The notes under the pieces: generated by a model
Databases searched by the model: none
What the model was told of the DNA's origin: nothing
What the model saw: only the letters and a program-made list of their open reading frames with translations
NCBI RefSeq assembly: GCF_040581485.1
Contig: NC_090128.1
Span: 9,176,001 to 9,240,000, forward strand
Length of the DNA: 64,000 nucleotides
DNA from: Linepithema humile
Lineage: Eukaryota > Arthropoda > Insecta > Hymenoptera > Formicidae
Reading direction: 5' to 3'
Shown here: positions 1-13,289 of the stretch, piece by piece
Layout: each line of letters starts with the position of its first letter
How positions within the stretch are numbered: the first letter of the stretch is position 1
Made by a program: the position numbers and the translations under genes

Positions 1-2269
1 ATTTAGATTTTCTTCAAAGTATCCTGTATTTGCATTCCTATATTATATATTTTGCATATTTATTTTAATTGTTCGGGATTATTTGAAGATTATTGTAGCG
101 CGTAATAAATATTGCCAAGTCAATTCATTTCAAAATAAAGCCTCGGGTCTCGAATCGTTACACGATTATCTGTCCTCTCATTTAAACACGAAATGCAGGC
201 CGCCGGCACGAGCGATTATCGCGTGCGATGGGCGTGGAAAGAATTTGGAGTGAGCTCGCTAGAGACGATCGGTCCAGTCGACATCCCGCCGTATCTGCAC
301 CATTTACTTATGTCGCCCGCTCGCTTCGGCAGAGACACCGAGTCGGACCGTCTGGCGCTCGTAAATTCTGCCCGAAATTCTTAAATATCACGATTCCCTC
401 TCTATTTCTCGCCGCTCTCCCACCCGATCACCCCTTTCCCAAGGAAGGAACCAGTATTTTTAATCGCGCGCGAGCGCCGCTTCTTCCCGCGCGCTCCACC
501 TCCCGCAACCTACGCGTGAAACGTTGCACCACACGACGCTCCGTACGGATGAAGCGCGCAAGACGAGGAGGTTCCAGGATGAGAGGAGACGCGTGTGCGA
601 ACGCATGCGGATCCCTCCTAAAAACGGGGTTAACAACACCGGAATCTATTTATTTAGCGGGATAAATCACCGGGAGCTTTACGATGGAGCGTATATTACG
701 CAAATCGGGGCGTTATATCAATCGGCGAGAAGTTCGTTTCCCTTTTTCTCCTCTTTCGCGCCTTTCGCCTCCAATTCGGCCGCTTCCTGCGGCACCTCCT
801 GCTTTTTTCCTCCTTCGCCGCTCCGTTGACGACCGGCCGCGTTTTTCGATCGCCAAATTGCTCACTTTTTTGCTTCCGTCAGACGCGATTCCGTCAAAAT
901 GTTTATGTTGTCTCTGATAAAAATTCTGCTATCTTCAGGATAAATGATTACTTCGCATTGTCTCGTATAAACAGTCTCTTTTGAAAATGATACAACTTTG
1001 GAAAATTTTGTTAGAACCGATGAACTTAAATAACGCGACAATATATTCCGCTGATCGAAATGTCTTCAGCACGAATGCGCTCGTCGTGTAATCTATTTCT
1101 CATCCTTTTCCAGTCGTTATAATCTTTTTATTCCTCTCCCTTTTGATATCGTGCTTCTTTTTTCGCCCCATAACTCGCTCTTCTCGGAAGACGACGACGA
1201 CGCACGAGGTGCCGAATGGACGTCTGGCGCGTTACATCGCACCTCGAGCTTGTAAAACTTCGTCGTTACTCTCGATATTTCGACGACGATCCTCATTCTC
1301 ATTGCATATTTAACGCTATGCGGAGCGTGTTCAGAATGCATATTTCTCAGAGATCGTAAATGACGCTTAAGAGGTGCAGAATAATGACTCTATTTATTAA
1401 TAAGTTCAACGATATTTCTCATTAATTTAGATTTACGTCTTCATTAACATAAATGGTAGACACTCTCGAATAATATAGCGTTCCAAGGTCCGTGTATTGC
1501 AAAATTTGACTACAGCTGCATGATTTAGATTCGGGCGGTAAATCGGTCGGAGAGACGGCCCAATATTCGTCAGGAGAAATCGCTCCGATACTCGATTATG
1601 TTAATTATCACGCGTACAAATCGGCTGACAATGCTGATATTTAGTCGGTGCTGGCATTGTTTCGAGTATTCGTCCGTCCGTATTATGATTATCGTTCTGG
1701 TAAATCAAAGTTTTTTTGCGCGATAAACACCTGCCAAAGTGACAGACGCCGCTTCTTCTGGCGAAAGTCGGCCCTGAGGCATATTAATTAGCAATTGCGA
1801 GAAATGAATCGTCGGCAAGCACTTCTCCATGTCATATCACGAGCCCGCTTTGTAACGTTTTTGTCTTGCGCGGTTTCGCAAGGATTATTACAGGAACAAC
1901 TGCGCGATGCCGACCGATCGGGAGAGTCAATCACGTGCAATCGTCATTATCCCTTAAAAGGTAGGATAAGTACAGAGTGTTACATTTCAGAATGTGCAAA
2001 GTCGCAAATATTAGGGACGAAAGAATATATATATAAAAAAAAGGAAAGTCCTTGATTTCGAAAAAACATTTTGTAATAGCAGTAATTTTTTATTAGGCAA
2101 GATTCAAAATATATTGTCCAAAATAAAGTCGCAATGCGACAATCCGTATCTTCGTGGCAAACAAATTTTCTTGCAAAGTTAAAAAAAAAAAAAGAAATTG
2201 TACATTTTTCGTTATTGCGCGAGTCAAGATTTTTCTAAAAAAACGCTGTCTTCGCTAATCATTGCCTGG
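1..2269. other. Noncoding stretch, nothing identified
   Basis: AT-rich ends enclose a CpG-rich part (about 190-880) with overlapping chance frames. No splice-bounded exon, RNA gene or transposon seen. Confidence 0.5.
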
Positions 2270-2735
2270 CCTCTCGTCGGAGCCACGAAAAGCGCGAGTC
2301 GCGAGGAAGGCGATATGAATGCATCGCGGCGCGTACCCACCCACGTGCCCGCGCGCGCTTAGTTGCTGCGCGCTAGATGCTGTGCGGCTCGTTCACCCCT
2401 CCAGGTGAAACTGTTTCCTGTGTCGCAAGCCGCATCTCTCATTCCTGAAGGGTCCCTCGCAACTCTCTTTCTCTCGTCGGGCTGCCCCTCGCTGCCCCGT
2501 CGCGCTCGCTCGCGCGCCGTCTTCTTTTCTTACGGCGTAGTAATATATCTGGCCCGCGTGGGCGGCCCACGTGGGCTTGACAGCTAGGCCCACGGGAAAC
2601 TGGTTACACCCACAACTACGCTCCGACTTTACGCCGCGAAGAGAAGAGGCACACGCCAGGTAGGTACACACTTTGCCCGGCCACTTCGTCAACGCGCCGG
2701 CTGGCTGGCTTTTTGGTAAGACGGAAGCAAGCACG
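2270..2735 (+). promoter_or_regulatory. CpG-rich promoter-like block with palindromic E-box
   Basis: This block is CpG- and GC-rich against AT-rich neighbours. It contains the 12-base perfect palindrome gcccacgtgggc (2565-2576), centred on CACGTG, the bHLH/Myc-type binding core. A near-copy (gcccgcgtgggc) lies just before it, and cccacgtgcccg lies near 2340. A plus-strand donor-like site CGCCAG followed by GTAGGT lies at 2657/2658, so a first exon could end here. No protein is supported. Confidence 0.3.
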
Positions 2736-3738
2736 CGTGACGTCTCTTTGATAACCGTGTCGTCTGCTTCACCGATTCATTAGCAATGCCACTGTGACAT
2801 TTGAAAATATGCAGGAACTCGAGGAAGGGATGGAATATTTATAATTAAATTTTATCACGAGTAGCGAGTCAGTTTGGCCTCAATAAATACCGATCCTAAT
2901 AAATTATAATTTATTACAGTAAGTTGGTAACGTCAAGTCTATTTTTATCATTTGTTTTCGTAATAAATAGAAAAGGTTGTCACATATGATTATAAGAATG
3001 CGATGGTTAGCTGATTTTACAAATAATTCTTCGTTCAATCACTGTAGATTTCTTAAATCAAGTTTCTCTCAAATTTCTTAAATCACATTTATTCTATTAG
3101 TTTGTAGCAAATTCCCAGCAAATTCCTAAGCATTCCGTTTTTTTATTCTGAGACTGAAGATACATTCGAGAACAACGAGGATCGAAGAGCGCGCACGTCT
3201 CCGTGCCATTTCCCACGAAAAAGTAGCAGCGCTTCTCGCGGCGGCGGGGAGAAAGAGGAAGACGGAGACCTCGTTTCCGCGGAAAACGAGACGTTACCGG
3301 TGGAAAAACGGCCCCGTCTAGCGTGTCTAATAAACACGAGTGCGTCTTCCGTCCTCGCGTTTTTTTCCTCTCCGCGCGATGCATCGCGAGCGTGCGCGCA
3401 CACGCTTCACGGACAATTAATTTACCTCTCGGGGCGGTCTGAAATCGCGCTCGCTCGCTCGCGGACGGACGGGCGGACGGACGCGAACCGTTCCAGAAAT
3501 GGACTTGGTTTCGCCGGTTGAGATACGATCGTATACGTACGCGCGCACATATCGTACGGCGGCCGTACGCGGAGAAAAACGCCATAACTCCGCGTCGTAT
3601 ATGGCGGCAATGCACAGGTGCATGCCACCGTGCGGCCACTCCGCTCCCTCCGCATCGCCGTTACCACCCTTGCCTCGTCCCTTCGTCCCTCGATCAGACG
3701 TGCGTGCAGAATGTCAATTGTTTCTCCGCCTCTCCGCC

Positions 3739-3740
<2 letters not shown>

Positions 3741-3809
<69 letters not shown>
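3741..3809 (+). repeat. (CT)n microsatellite, 69 bases
   Basis: Uninterrupted CT dinucleotides inside a pyrimidine-rich stretch (about 3700-3910). Leu/Ser repeat frames through it are artefacts. Confidence 0.95.
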
Positions 3810-3811
<2 letters not shown>

Positions 3812-5799
3812 CCTTTCTCTCTCCTTCTCACTCTCGCGATATCAAACGCGTTTATTCTCCCCGACACGATACCGTCCTCTTGATCTTTCCTTCTCCTTCT
3901 CGCATCTCCGTGATGATTCCGTCGCTTTCCCCTCCCGCTCGGTGAAAACCCGATTGCGGTATACTCGAAGATCATAGGTATCGAATACACACTCTTCCCC
4001 TACCATCCCTTCGTTTTTCTCTTTCTCTTTTCTCTTTCTTAGGGAGACTCGGTTGCGATATCCTCGAGTTCGTACGTATCGGACCTCTTCTTCTGTGTCT
4101 CCGTATTATCTTGGCTTCTTTCGCTCCGGCCGCCTCGACCAAAGACGAACGGCATACGGTTCGATAAAAAATAATTAGTACGTATGTACGCGGCGGTGCG
4201 CTTCTAGAAATAGACCGGTCGCATAATCGCGCGGCCGATTCCGAGACCGCTTTGGAAACCTGCAATCGCGACTCGCAGCGCAACGCCGCCGTGGGGCCCA
4301 TGTGTGAGGAAACCCATATATTAGCGCGATCAGTCGCTCGCTTCACCTCGGAGAACATTTCTCAAAGATGACGTCTTCTCCAATCTCGCGAGATTAAACG
4401 AGCTACGAGGACGCAACGAAAGTCAGTCTTGTTAGGAGCGCGTTATATTGGATTGCCATTTGTTTGCCGTGTCAATGCGACAAATAATAAAATATATTAG
4501 AGACGTGACACGCTCACGCGATCGATCATCGATATCGAAATAATAAATATTCCTCGAGAGACAATATTTATCTAATCTTGTATCTGTCGCGAAGGAAAAA
4601 TTCCAACAGCATATCTCGCTCTATTTTCTCTCTATCCATTCCGATTGCGATCTTTATTTTCCTAGATAGATTTCGAATGGATCTCGAGAGGCTTTGGATG
4701 AAATAGTACCACTTAGAAGACACGCCTCATCGAGCAACGAGGTGTAACGCGAGAGCCACCGAAAGAGACACGCGAGCGCGCGCCGCCCCGCGATCGCGCG
4801 CGAGCGGTGAGAGTTGAATTTATGAATGAAGCGAGCGAAGGGCGAGCGTGGGCTCGCCCACGCGCTTTATCATAATCGGGACCTCCGGCCTAGTCACGCC
4901 TGCCATAACTGCACATGCATAGAGCAAGGTTGCTCGTGAAATCGAACATGTTTCGCTCGCCTATTTGACTACGATTACGCGGTTGCGTGCGCGTCGCGGA
5001 TGAATGAAACCGCGCGGCCGTTCCTTCATTCATGCGCGCGCCCGCGCGATTTCGAAAGCGCCCTTTCACGCCTCCAAGGGATCTTTCCACAGCACGAATA
5101 CCTGAGAAAAGTATTGGCTAACTTTGTTTTCGACTGCTCTTGCCCTATCGACTAATGATCAAATAATTTAATATTTAATTATTATATTATAATATTTATA
5201 AGAGTGCAGAAAAAATATTTGATTTTATTATCAATCCATCTCTTTGTGAAGTGGAATCCGATTTATCTCTTGGAAGGAAAATAATTAACTAGAGGGTTAA
5301 GGTTTCAACGTTCTATCCCGCGCGATTTCCTCGCACTGACGTATCGAACAAGACGGACAGCCATTATCCCGAGGCGCAAGAGGAACCTCCCTCCGTTCCT
5401 TCGCTTCCCTCCTTCGTCAGTCCGTCAGTCAGTCTGTCACCTTAACACGAATACGCCACGGGGATGAATAATCCATGGAGCCTCGTGTGCGCGCCGCGAG
5501 AGAGACAATGTATGCGTCCCACACAGGAATTTCAGGTGTTTCGACTAACGAGCGATTTGCATGAAACAACGAGGACGTACGGCGACGAAGGAGGGTGAAC
5601 CAGTTTCGAATCGCGTCGGTTACACATTCGTAATTCTGTGATGCGTCGACAGGCTCGCGTAAGTGTTTTGTCTTCTCCTCATTCTGATTTTTTTTTTTAA
5701 GAATGACCAAGCGGATGTGTTGCGAAAATTATACCGAATATAATTAAACGGATGACCAACAACGATAATAATAACAGCTGTTCTGCTAACAGAGAGACT

Positions 5800-5827
<28 letters not shown>
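5800..5827 (+). repeat. (TA)n microsatellite, 28 bases
   Basis: Fourteen TA units within an AT-rich stretch. Confidence 0.9.
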
Positions 5828-5832
<5 letters not shown>

Positions 5833-6205
5833 TATTTTTAAATTATTAATAAAATTATACATAATACCAGTTTTTACGATACAGTGAAAATTAATATAGT
5901 TATTAATTTAAGATAACAAAAAATCTTAGCCGTTATGTAAAAGTATAACAAGTTGTCGGACGTTAACATTTGTCCTCAAATGCCTGCTGATATTTTTGCC
6001 GTACGTGTCTCACGGAACGCGTTCATCGTGCGCAATTACACCGCGAGCGGTGACAGGTGAACGTACGATTCAACGCGAAAAGTAATAACCGAAGATCGGA
6101 GGAGGGGAGTGGGAAGGAAGAAAGGGGTCCACCAGTACTCGCGGAGTCCCCTTCGTTACATAAATTGCGTGGAAACGTTCTGTCACGCGTGTCATTCTCG
6201 TTCGC

Positions 6206-6226
6206 CGCGCGCGCGCGCGCGCGCGC
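6206..6226 (+). repeat. (CG)n run, 21 bases, Z-DNA-prone
   Basis: Alternating C and G without interruption, a sequence class known to favour the left-handed DNA form. Confidence 0.9.
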
Positions 6227-8244
6227 TGCCCGCCTTTATGCAACGCGCGCTATGAATTATTGCGCAAGGGAGGAAAAAATATAATTAACTACCTTAATAA
6301 CGGCTCTTAAAATTCCGCGCGAAACGAGGCGAATTGTCCGCCGAGTTCTCGGTGTTAACGGGTCAAGCAGATAACGAGCCCGTTTAAAGCGCTGCTCGCT
6401 TAAAGCGGCCGAAGGATATCATCGGTTCCGCTTTTATTTCCAGCCGAGTTCCAATTACCGCGTGTCCCCGTAGGAGCACAAAAAAAAAAAAAGAAAAAGA
6501 GGAGAGGCAAAATGCGCTTCTCTAGATATTACTTTACAGCTGAGACGGCCGAGGTGAGCCGTGCTAAACGCTCGCGACGTGATGCGGCATTAAGATAAAA
6601 ATCGTGTCGTTCATTACCTTTATCTCGTTTGATGCGTCTGCAAATGGCGCACATACGTCGGCCGCAGTGCTGCCTTTCGGGCTTCTGCTCGGTGTCCAAG
6701 GTAACCATGGTGCTGCTTACGCGGTGTGCACGCTCAATAAATTATACTTCCGTCTTATCATACGTGGTAGAATGTATGTTACTGCGCGCTTAACGCTTTA
6801 ACGCGCGAGTCATTTCGGGCATCCTCGTCCCACATTTTTCGGCGAAACACTTTTCTCCACAAAAAAAGACGGGATGATAACGTAAAAACGCACTGATCCC
6901 TTTTGCACGAGTCGCACGTTTATCACGCAACTCGCGGACTGTCAATGGACGATAATTGTCTCGATGCGTTTGACGAGAAACGTTTACTTTTGATCCACTC
7001 CTCGAAACGATGATCGATGCTCCTGCGTTTGTCGGTTCCTGCAAGTCCACGATTCGTGTTGGTTGAGTGTCAAGCGGAACGAGAGGACTCATCCACGATC
7101 GACACTCCTCAAGCATTGCGAGACATTTGATAAATATGAAGTTAATTTTTTAAAAAATACTTCGATGTCATTTAATTCTTAATTTTATGTCTCGTAATGC
7201 TGCCAACTTTTGCGGGATCGATATCTTCCGTCGGTCGAGCCTCTGTGAAATCGCACTATACTTCGAAATATCGTACGCATCACGTGAAATAGAATTTCTG
7301 CATCGTTTAGTTAGCGTTTAATTAATTCCGCGTATTTAAACAATCGGCTCTCGTGATGTAACGCTTTCACCCAAGTTCTTGTCCCGATTGCACTCGCAGC
7401 GTGCGTGCCGAATTTCGCACCCGTTTTCTCTGGCCGACGAGAGAATTTAAACGTACAATACCGCAGAGCACAGATTTCACGCTTGATTCATTAATCGCCG
7501 CTCAATGTGTCAGAAGTCGCACACGCGCCCGAGTCTCGTTGCAACGTTGACGTGGCGCGACAACATATTTATTTTTTATTAGTTAGACCACTTCATTTGC
7601 ATAACGCTTCAATGTTGTGATTCGGGGAAACCAAGTATGATAATGCGAGCAAGTTCTCGCTGACATTAAATGAACGTTTAATGGACAGCTCCTGACTCGT
7701 GCCATGTATGGGTCGCGCGTGATATTGTCATGCAAAATGAACGACACGCCGTATGTTTGTTAAGTTCACCGATTACTTGCACCGCGAGTTATGCTCACTT
7801 TTCATAATTTACATGAATCACGCTTGAAAAAAATATGTACGCGCGGTGATACGAGTGCGAAAATAAGTAGGTTAAAAAGGATCGCGTTTATTATTAATAG
7901 GTATTATTATCTACAATAAGCTTAGTGTCGTTAAAATTTTATTAATTATTTTCTACTGAAATAATTTTACAAAATGTTCGTTAATTAAAAAAAAATATTC
8001 AAGAAAATTATTATTTTAATCGCAAATTTTTTCTCAGAAAATTAAAAAAAAAAAAAAAATGGTTGTAATTTATACAAGTCACCCGGATGTATCACTTGAC
8101 CCATAGATACGTTTTTCTTTACGCGAGGATTAATGCCGGGCGTGGCAAACATTCAATTCATCGTCGAACTTTTCATCCCGTTTGTCATCTCGGCGCACCC
8201 TTAGGCGAGTCTTCCCGCACCTCGAGGAGTCACGAGCGGCCACG

Positions 8245-8395
8245 GCTAATTAAGCTTGATTAAATTTAATTAATTCTCTGGATAATCCCTTCCTTGTCCC
8301 GCAGCCCTTGACTTCGAGATAGCTCCCCTCCGGGCAATTAGCGCAAAGAATCGTGGGCAGTCGTACGGCCTAATCGTATCGAATTAATAGAATCG
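8245..8395. promoter_or_regulatory. Cluster of homeodomain-type TAAT sites
   Basis: ctaattaag, gattaaattt and taattaatt are packed within 35 bases. They are followed by ggataatccc (an Otx/Bicoid-type TAATCC core), then gcaattagc and gaattaatag. Site clustering of this kind is common in insect enhancers. There is no direct evidence of function. Confidence 0.25.
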
Positions 8396-9814
8396 AGGCG
8401 ACAGGACCGCGCGCCGCGATCTCGTTCCTCGTGTTCTCTCCTCGGTCGACGCGTGGGCGAGGATTCATTCCGCTGTCGTAAATTACGGTAAAATTACCGG
8501 CAACGTGAAAAGAGCCGAGCGAGTGAGCGTCGCGTAACTTTCGAAAACGTGAGAGGCAGCGTCCGTTGGTTCGTTCGGCTCGCCGCGTGGCTTCTCATTG
8601 AGAAAAATCGAGAGAGGTGAAAGCGAGACAAAAAAAATATCTCACCTTCGGTGAATAAGTTTTTGAATATTTTTGGCCGGCCGTCCATCGACGGTTTTAA
8701 ATACCACGCGCTGATACGTCCGCGATAAGTGAAACCTCTGCGTGAATGATTTACCATTATCGATCGATCAGCGACCGTGGAATTGTATCGCGCCGATGTG
8801 CGATCCACAGCAAATACTGAATTTTCGATGTAATTCCCGATCAGCAAATTGATATTGGGCCGCGCGAAAAATTATTAAGCGATTAACACGGTCCCGATGC
8901 TGGAGGTGAAATTTAATTTGCCACTGGATGCGCACGATGCGGCCATTGCGTCGCCGTTTAACGACTATAACATACAGAAGAGCTGTAAAGACGGGGAAGA
9001 CCGAGGGATCCGCAGTGAAAGTTGACAAAACGAACTCGAATCCTCCGCCCGGACCCGCCTGATCACCCACGCATCGGCATTTAATTAACGCGAAATTTTT
9101 GAAGATGGCACCGCACTGTCCACATACTAAATAACCGCCCACGCATTACACCGTTACTTCCATTACTCGATCATTATGTGAAATCCTGCTTAATTGCACC
9201 GGCAATTAGTTCGAACGAGTGCTTACGAAAAATTGAATATTCCATATTTTTTATGTGTCACAAAAAGGCTGTCCTCATATAAAATCCCGATTATTTATAA
9301 ATAATATTTTGCAGAAACAAAGTTTGCAGTTTGATTGAAAAACTACTTGACATCCGACGAGTTGGCTGAAATAAATTATTTCTTTATCGAAAGATTTATC
9401 GGTTTTCTCCTCATAAATTAGTAATCGATTATTTTTGCTCGATCAGCCATAATGACAGATGCAGGGCACTGCCCAAGGATTTCTTCGTGGCTTTATAATT
9501 TTCGTTACAGTTGCCGAAATCACACGAGAGTGTCGCCGAATTAACTCGTCGCACAGCAGAATTATGCCATTATAATCAAGTTTTATCGGGGTATCTTTAC
9601 CTTAGCTGTGTGGTATACGTCGTGTGCAATTAGTGTAATTACTATCATAACACTCGTTGCCGCCGGCCGTTCGTTAATGTTACACTCCCATAGGTCGGTC
9701 CACGAAATTATTTCATCTCCATTTTCAACCTACTTATTGCGCTTATAGTTATTAACGGTCGGGTGGTACGAAGAAGAAGAAAATGAGGAGAACGGAAGGA
9801 GCGATACACGCCGC
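8396..9814. other. Noncoding stretch, nothing certain
   Basis: A minus-strand donor-like site CCGAAG followed by GTGAGA near 8645 is preceded by two open frames. The frames compete and neither looks like a known protein. Otherwise empty. Confidence 0.45.
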
Positions 9815-9965
9815 CGCCGCCGCGATTGGGCCCGATCAAGCATTGATTAATCCGCGAAGCTTTTCTGCCATTTATAACGCCTCGCCTAATTAACCGTGGC
9901 CAGGTTAATAGTGCAATTTGTTACTTTAATGACGTATCAAGTTACGAAATTAACGTGGCAGATCT
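9815..9965. promoter_or_regulatory. Second TAAT-rich candidate regulatory segment
   Basis: Contains attgattaatcc, tttataac (Abd-B/Cdx-like), ctaattaac, gttaatag, taatgacgtat and attaacg in about 120 bases after a short (CCG)n run. It looks like a conserved noncoding element, which is an inference. Confidence 0.25.
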
Positions 9966-12900
9966 AGATGAGGAGCGTACCTGCTACGGCAAACCTCGTT
10001 TAACCCGGTGCGCTCTATTATTTTTCATTTTTATACCATCGCTGGATATTTAACAAAAAAAAAAAAAAATTAACAGACAAAAACACACGACACTGTTTCT
10101 TCCCATCTATCAACTTTCGTCTAAGAAAGCACAATTAATAATAAAAAAATATTCGGGAATAAAGCGATGTAGATAAAATGTGACTATAATAAAATCCAAA
10201 AAAATTTCTAATCGCTATTATCGTGTTCTAAATGAAAAAAAAAAAACACATTATATCGAACGAGAGAGTATAACATGATAGCCGGTATTAAATCGTCAAG
10301 TGTTAAGTGTTACTGGCGCGCATTAATTTCAATCGCAAACGAAGGCAGCTCTCAGCGACAGTGACAGTCGCCGGGCGCTAATTTACGAGACGTTTTTATT
10401 GTACGAAGACTGGAACGCTTTCCGATAAACGAGCGGCCGTGATATGCTCGCACAACTTCATGAGGAGGGTTGCGAAAGAGAAATCAAGGGAACGGACCCC
10501 CTGTACCGGAGAGAAATAGTCGGGCCCCTCCCACGAGGCGGCGGCCTCGACACGCATTTTCAAAGAGTCTTTTCGTCGTCACGGACCCATCAGCCCCCGG
10601 AGTACCGTCGATTCTTATCTGATCGTGCCGATCCTCATGATCTTTCACTATACGGCCCGTACGAATTTATTCCCGCAGCGAGCGCGGAATGTCCGTGCGC
10701 TGGGCGAAGTCGAATCACGATTTGTGATAACTTCAACCGCTCTCGACTTCGACGTCCACTTTATACACCGATTCTGCGCGACCGTAATATCTTTTTACGA
10801 CAGAACGTTAATTGGCGATTAATACATGTGGGAATTCTACATGAACGATGTAATGCTCCGAATTAATTAGAAGACATCGCCGATGCAGTAATTTAGCAGA
10901 GTTTGTTTACGATGATTTACCAAGGCGTTTCTCTCTCTCTCTCTCTCTCTTTTCTTTAATACCGCTCGTAACTTACGCAATAAGAATAAGCGTGTCCAGG
11001 CTCGTAAAGTATCGAAATAAAAGCGAGAAAAATTCTATTTTCTTTTCTTCTTGTAATTTAATTAAAATATCGGGATATGATTAATAAAATAAGATCTTAA
11101 TTGAAGAATAAAACAATTAAATATCCTAAATGACTATGCACTTTGGAAAGATAATGCAAATACATTTTTTCCTGTACACTTAAATACTTTTGACAAGTAG
11201 TAATGAGTGAATTTAAAAAATAAATTTTTAATATTTCATTTCTATTCACAATTGTATGTGCATGATTGACGATTAAGCGGATTTGCAAATCAAGTATCAG
11301 TTTAATTATTGCATCGATATCACTTAATCAATTCATTCGAATTTTTTCTAATCGGTGCCTAAAGCTAGAATTACCACCAAGAGAGAAATAAGCTTCGAAC
11401 AACCGGTAGCATTCTCTTAAGCAAGACTTACGGCGTTAGAAATTGAATAACGCGGACTCAGATGATTATCGCGGTTCATCTCTCTTACTGCCGTACTGCG
11501 CGCTGACTAATGACGATCCGAGAAGCATCGTCGAAACATCGGATATGTCATCGGACATGCGTGCAAGTAATTAAATTCATTCGAGTTACGTTACGAGAAT
11601 AACGTTACATCGTGGAGTGATCGCTGAATTTACTAGCTCTCAACGTTTTAATAAATACCGTAACGATCTAATCAATATTCGATGTTGCGAGCGATGAAAT
11701 AAAACGTTCGCGACGCAAGTCTCCGATCAATTTTATTCGAGCGCAGCAGTATTAAAAAAATGACGAAACAAATGTTTTAATCGTGAGAAATTGTGAACTT
11801 TAAGGTGATCCGTCGAAGAAAGAAATATCAATTTGACGCTCCGCAATTTATCAATAAAAATATTTCACTTTAGCGACATTATGTTCCTTGCCTTGTCAAG
11901 CGACTGACAGTCCTGGATATAAAACTGGCACGATCATATCTCAACTATTAATTTACTGCACGGAGAAGAGATGGTCATGGAGACTATTGAATCTGTCCAT
12001 TAACCGAACAAGACCGTTAATATACCGCGATGCAGATCGAGAGACGGACTGCGCCGTTGATAGCTCGAGCGTATCGCGGTGAGGGAGAAGGTCCGAGTGA
12101 CCAAATCGACTGCAATCGACGGTGCGATCTCGCAGCAAAGAAACGCCGCGCCCGAGCGTCATGAGCCGTCGCGAACAAGCTCCGGCCTGTCGGATGACGT
12201 GTTTGCGAAACGAGGTAGATCGAATCCGAGAGGATCGCGATTCAATTAATATCCGACGTCGCGGCCCGGCGCTTGATTTAATTATCAGATTCAGTCGGTA
12301 CCGATAGGAATCGCTTCATTAAGTACGCGCCATGTTTCTCATCGGAAAAGAGAGAGAGATATACGTTGTTGCTGGAATCGTCGCGTACCGAATTGGACAC
12401 CGTGTAATTACGGTGGTCCATTAGTCCATTCGTTCGTTCACGGTGCCTCAAATCCGAGCATCTGTGGGTCCTACGTCCGATTTTATCTGGCTTGTGTCGA
12501 CCGAGAATTTTGCGCTTCGTGTCTTTTTAACGAGTTAAAAACGTAGATGCGGGATGGGCTTTAACACGCGCTTTTTACTGCCCGCACCTTTCGGCGCAAC
12601 GACCAGCCGTAAAAATGTTTGCCAACGTTAAAAACACAACCGCGTTTCGACCGCCTATGTCTTATTACTACGTTTTCTCCGGTTTTCATCCACACATTGT
12701 CACAACAATAATTTATCACGATTGAAATATGTCGCAATTGATTTTCTACGGAAGATCCTCTCGACTTTAACGACAGTAATGAGACCTGCTGTCACTGTCT
12801 GGATACAATTAGCACACCTGGCGTGTCTGACAACCGACGGCACGTTGCCACCGCTGTCATCCTCCACAAAGACCGAATCTTGGCAAGGCTAATTTTCAAG

Positions 12901-13289
12901 GGACTGCGCGCACGAGATGCGGCACCATGCTCGATTTGCATTTCACGATCAATCAAACTTGGTTTTTTCCATTTATAGCGAGATCATAGCGATATCCCCG
13001 CCGTGCTAACGATGTTTGTCGGTATAATTATTTGCGAGTGGAGTAACAGCACGTATCGACATCGACGTTATTTTTATTTTCCGTTTTACACCAAATATTT
13101 ATCAAATTTATATCAAAGTAAAGTCACATTGTTGTTATTCCGTTAAGTTAGATTTTTAAAAAGGATATCGACGATCGCCGTTAGCACAGTCCGCTTTACC
13201 GCAACAGATCTTAATGCCGCCATCGGCGATCGTTGATCTTCATCAAACATCACTCGAGAGACATGCTTTAACGCGTTAACATCCGAGCG
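9966..13289. other. Noncoding stretch, nothing identified
   Basis: Mostly AT-rich. It holds a CT repeat, several A-runs and an imperfect inverted repeat acgatcgccg/cggcgatcgt at 13171 and 13224. Chance frames only. Confidence 0.5.
10931..10950 (+). repeat. (CT)10 microsatellite
   Basis: Ten perfect CT units in an otherwise AT-rich noncoding stretch. Confidence 0.9.

Larger units (their letters stand above)
2736..8244. other. Noncoding stretch with microsatellites
   Basis: AT-rich and CpG-rich parts alternate (CpG-rich at about 3170-3700 and 4730-5060). The microsatellites are listed separately. The motif atgaatgaa occurs at 4822 and 5000 and inverted at 5025. No supported gene. Confidence 0.5.

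Noticed and set aside
3499..3990. Overlapping frames with long Leu-Ser or Arg-Glu repeats
   Set aside because: They are translations of the (CT)n microsatellite and appear in every frame and on both strands.
8648..8736. Possible minus-strand exon ending CCGAAG|GTGAGA
   Set aside because: Two frames are open between the splice signals and neither peptide looks conserved, so it could not be separated from chance.
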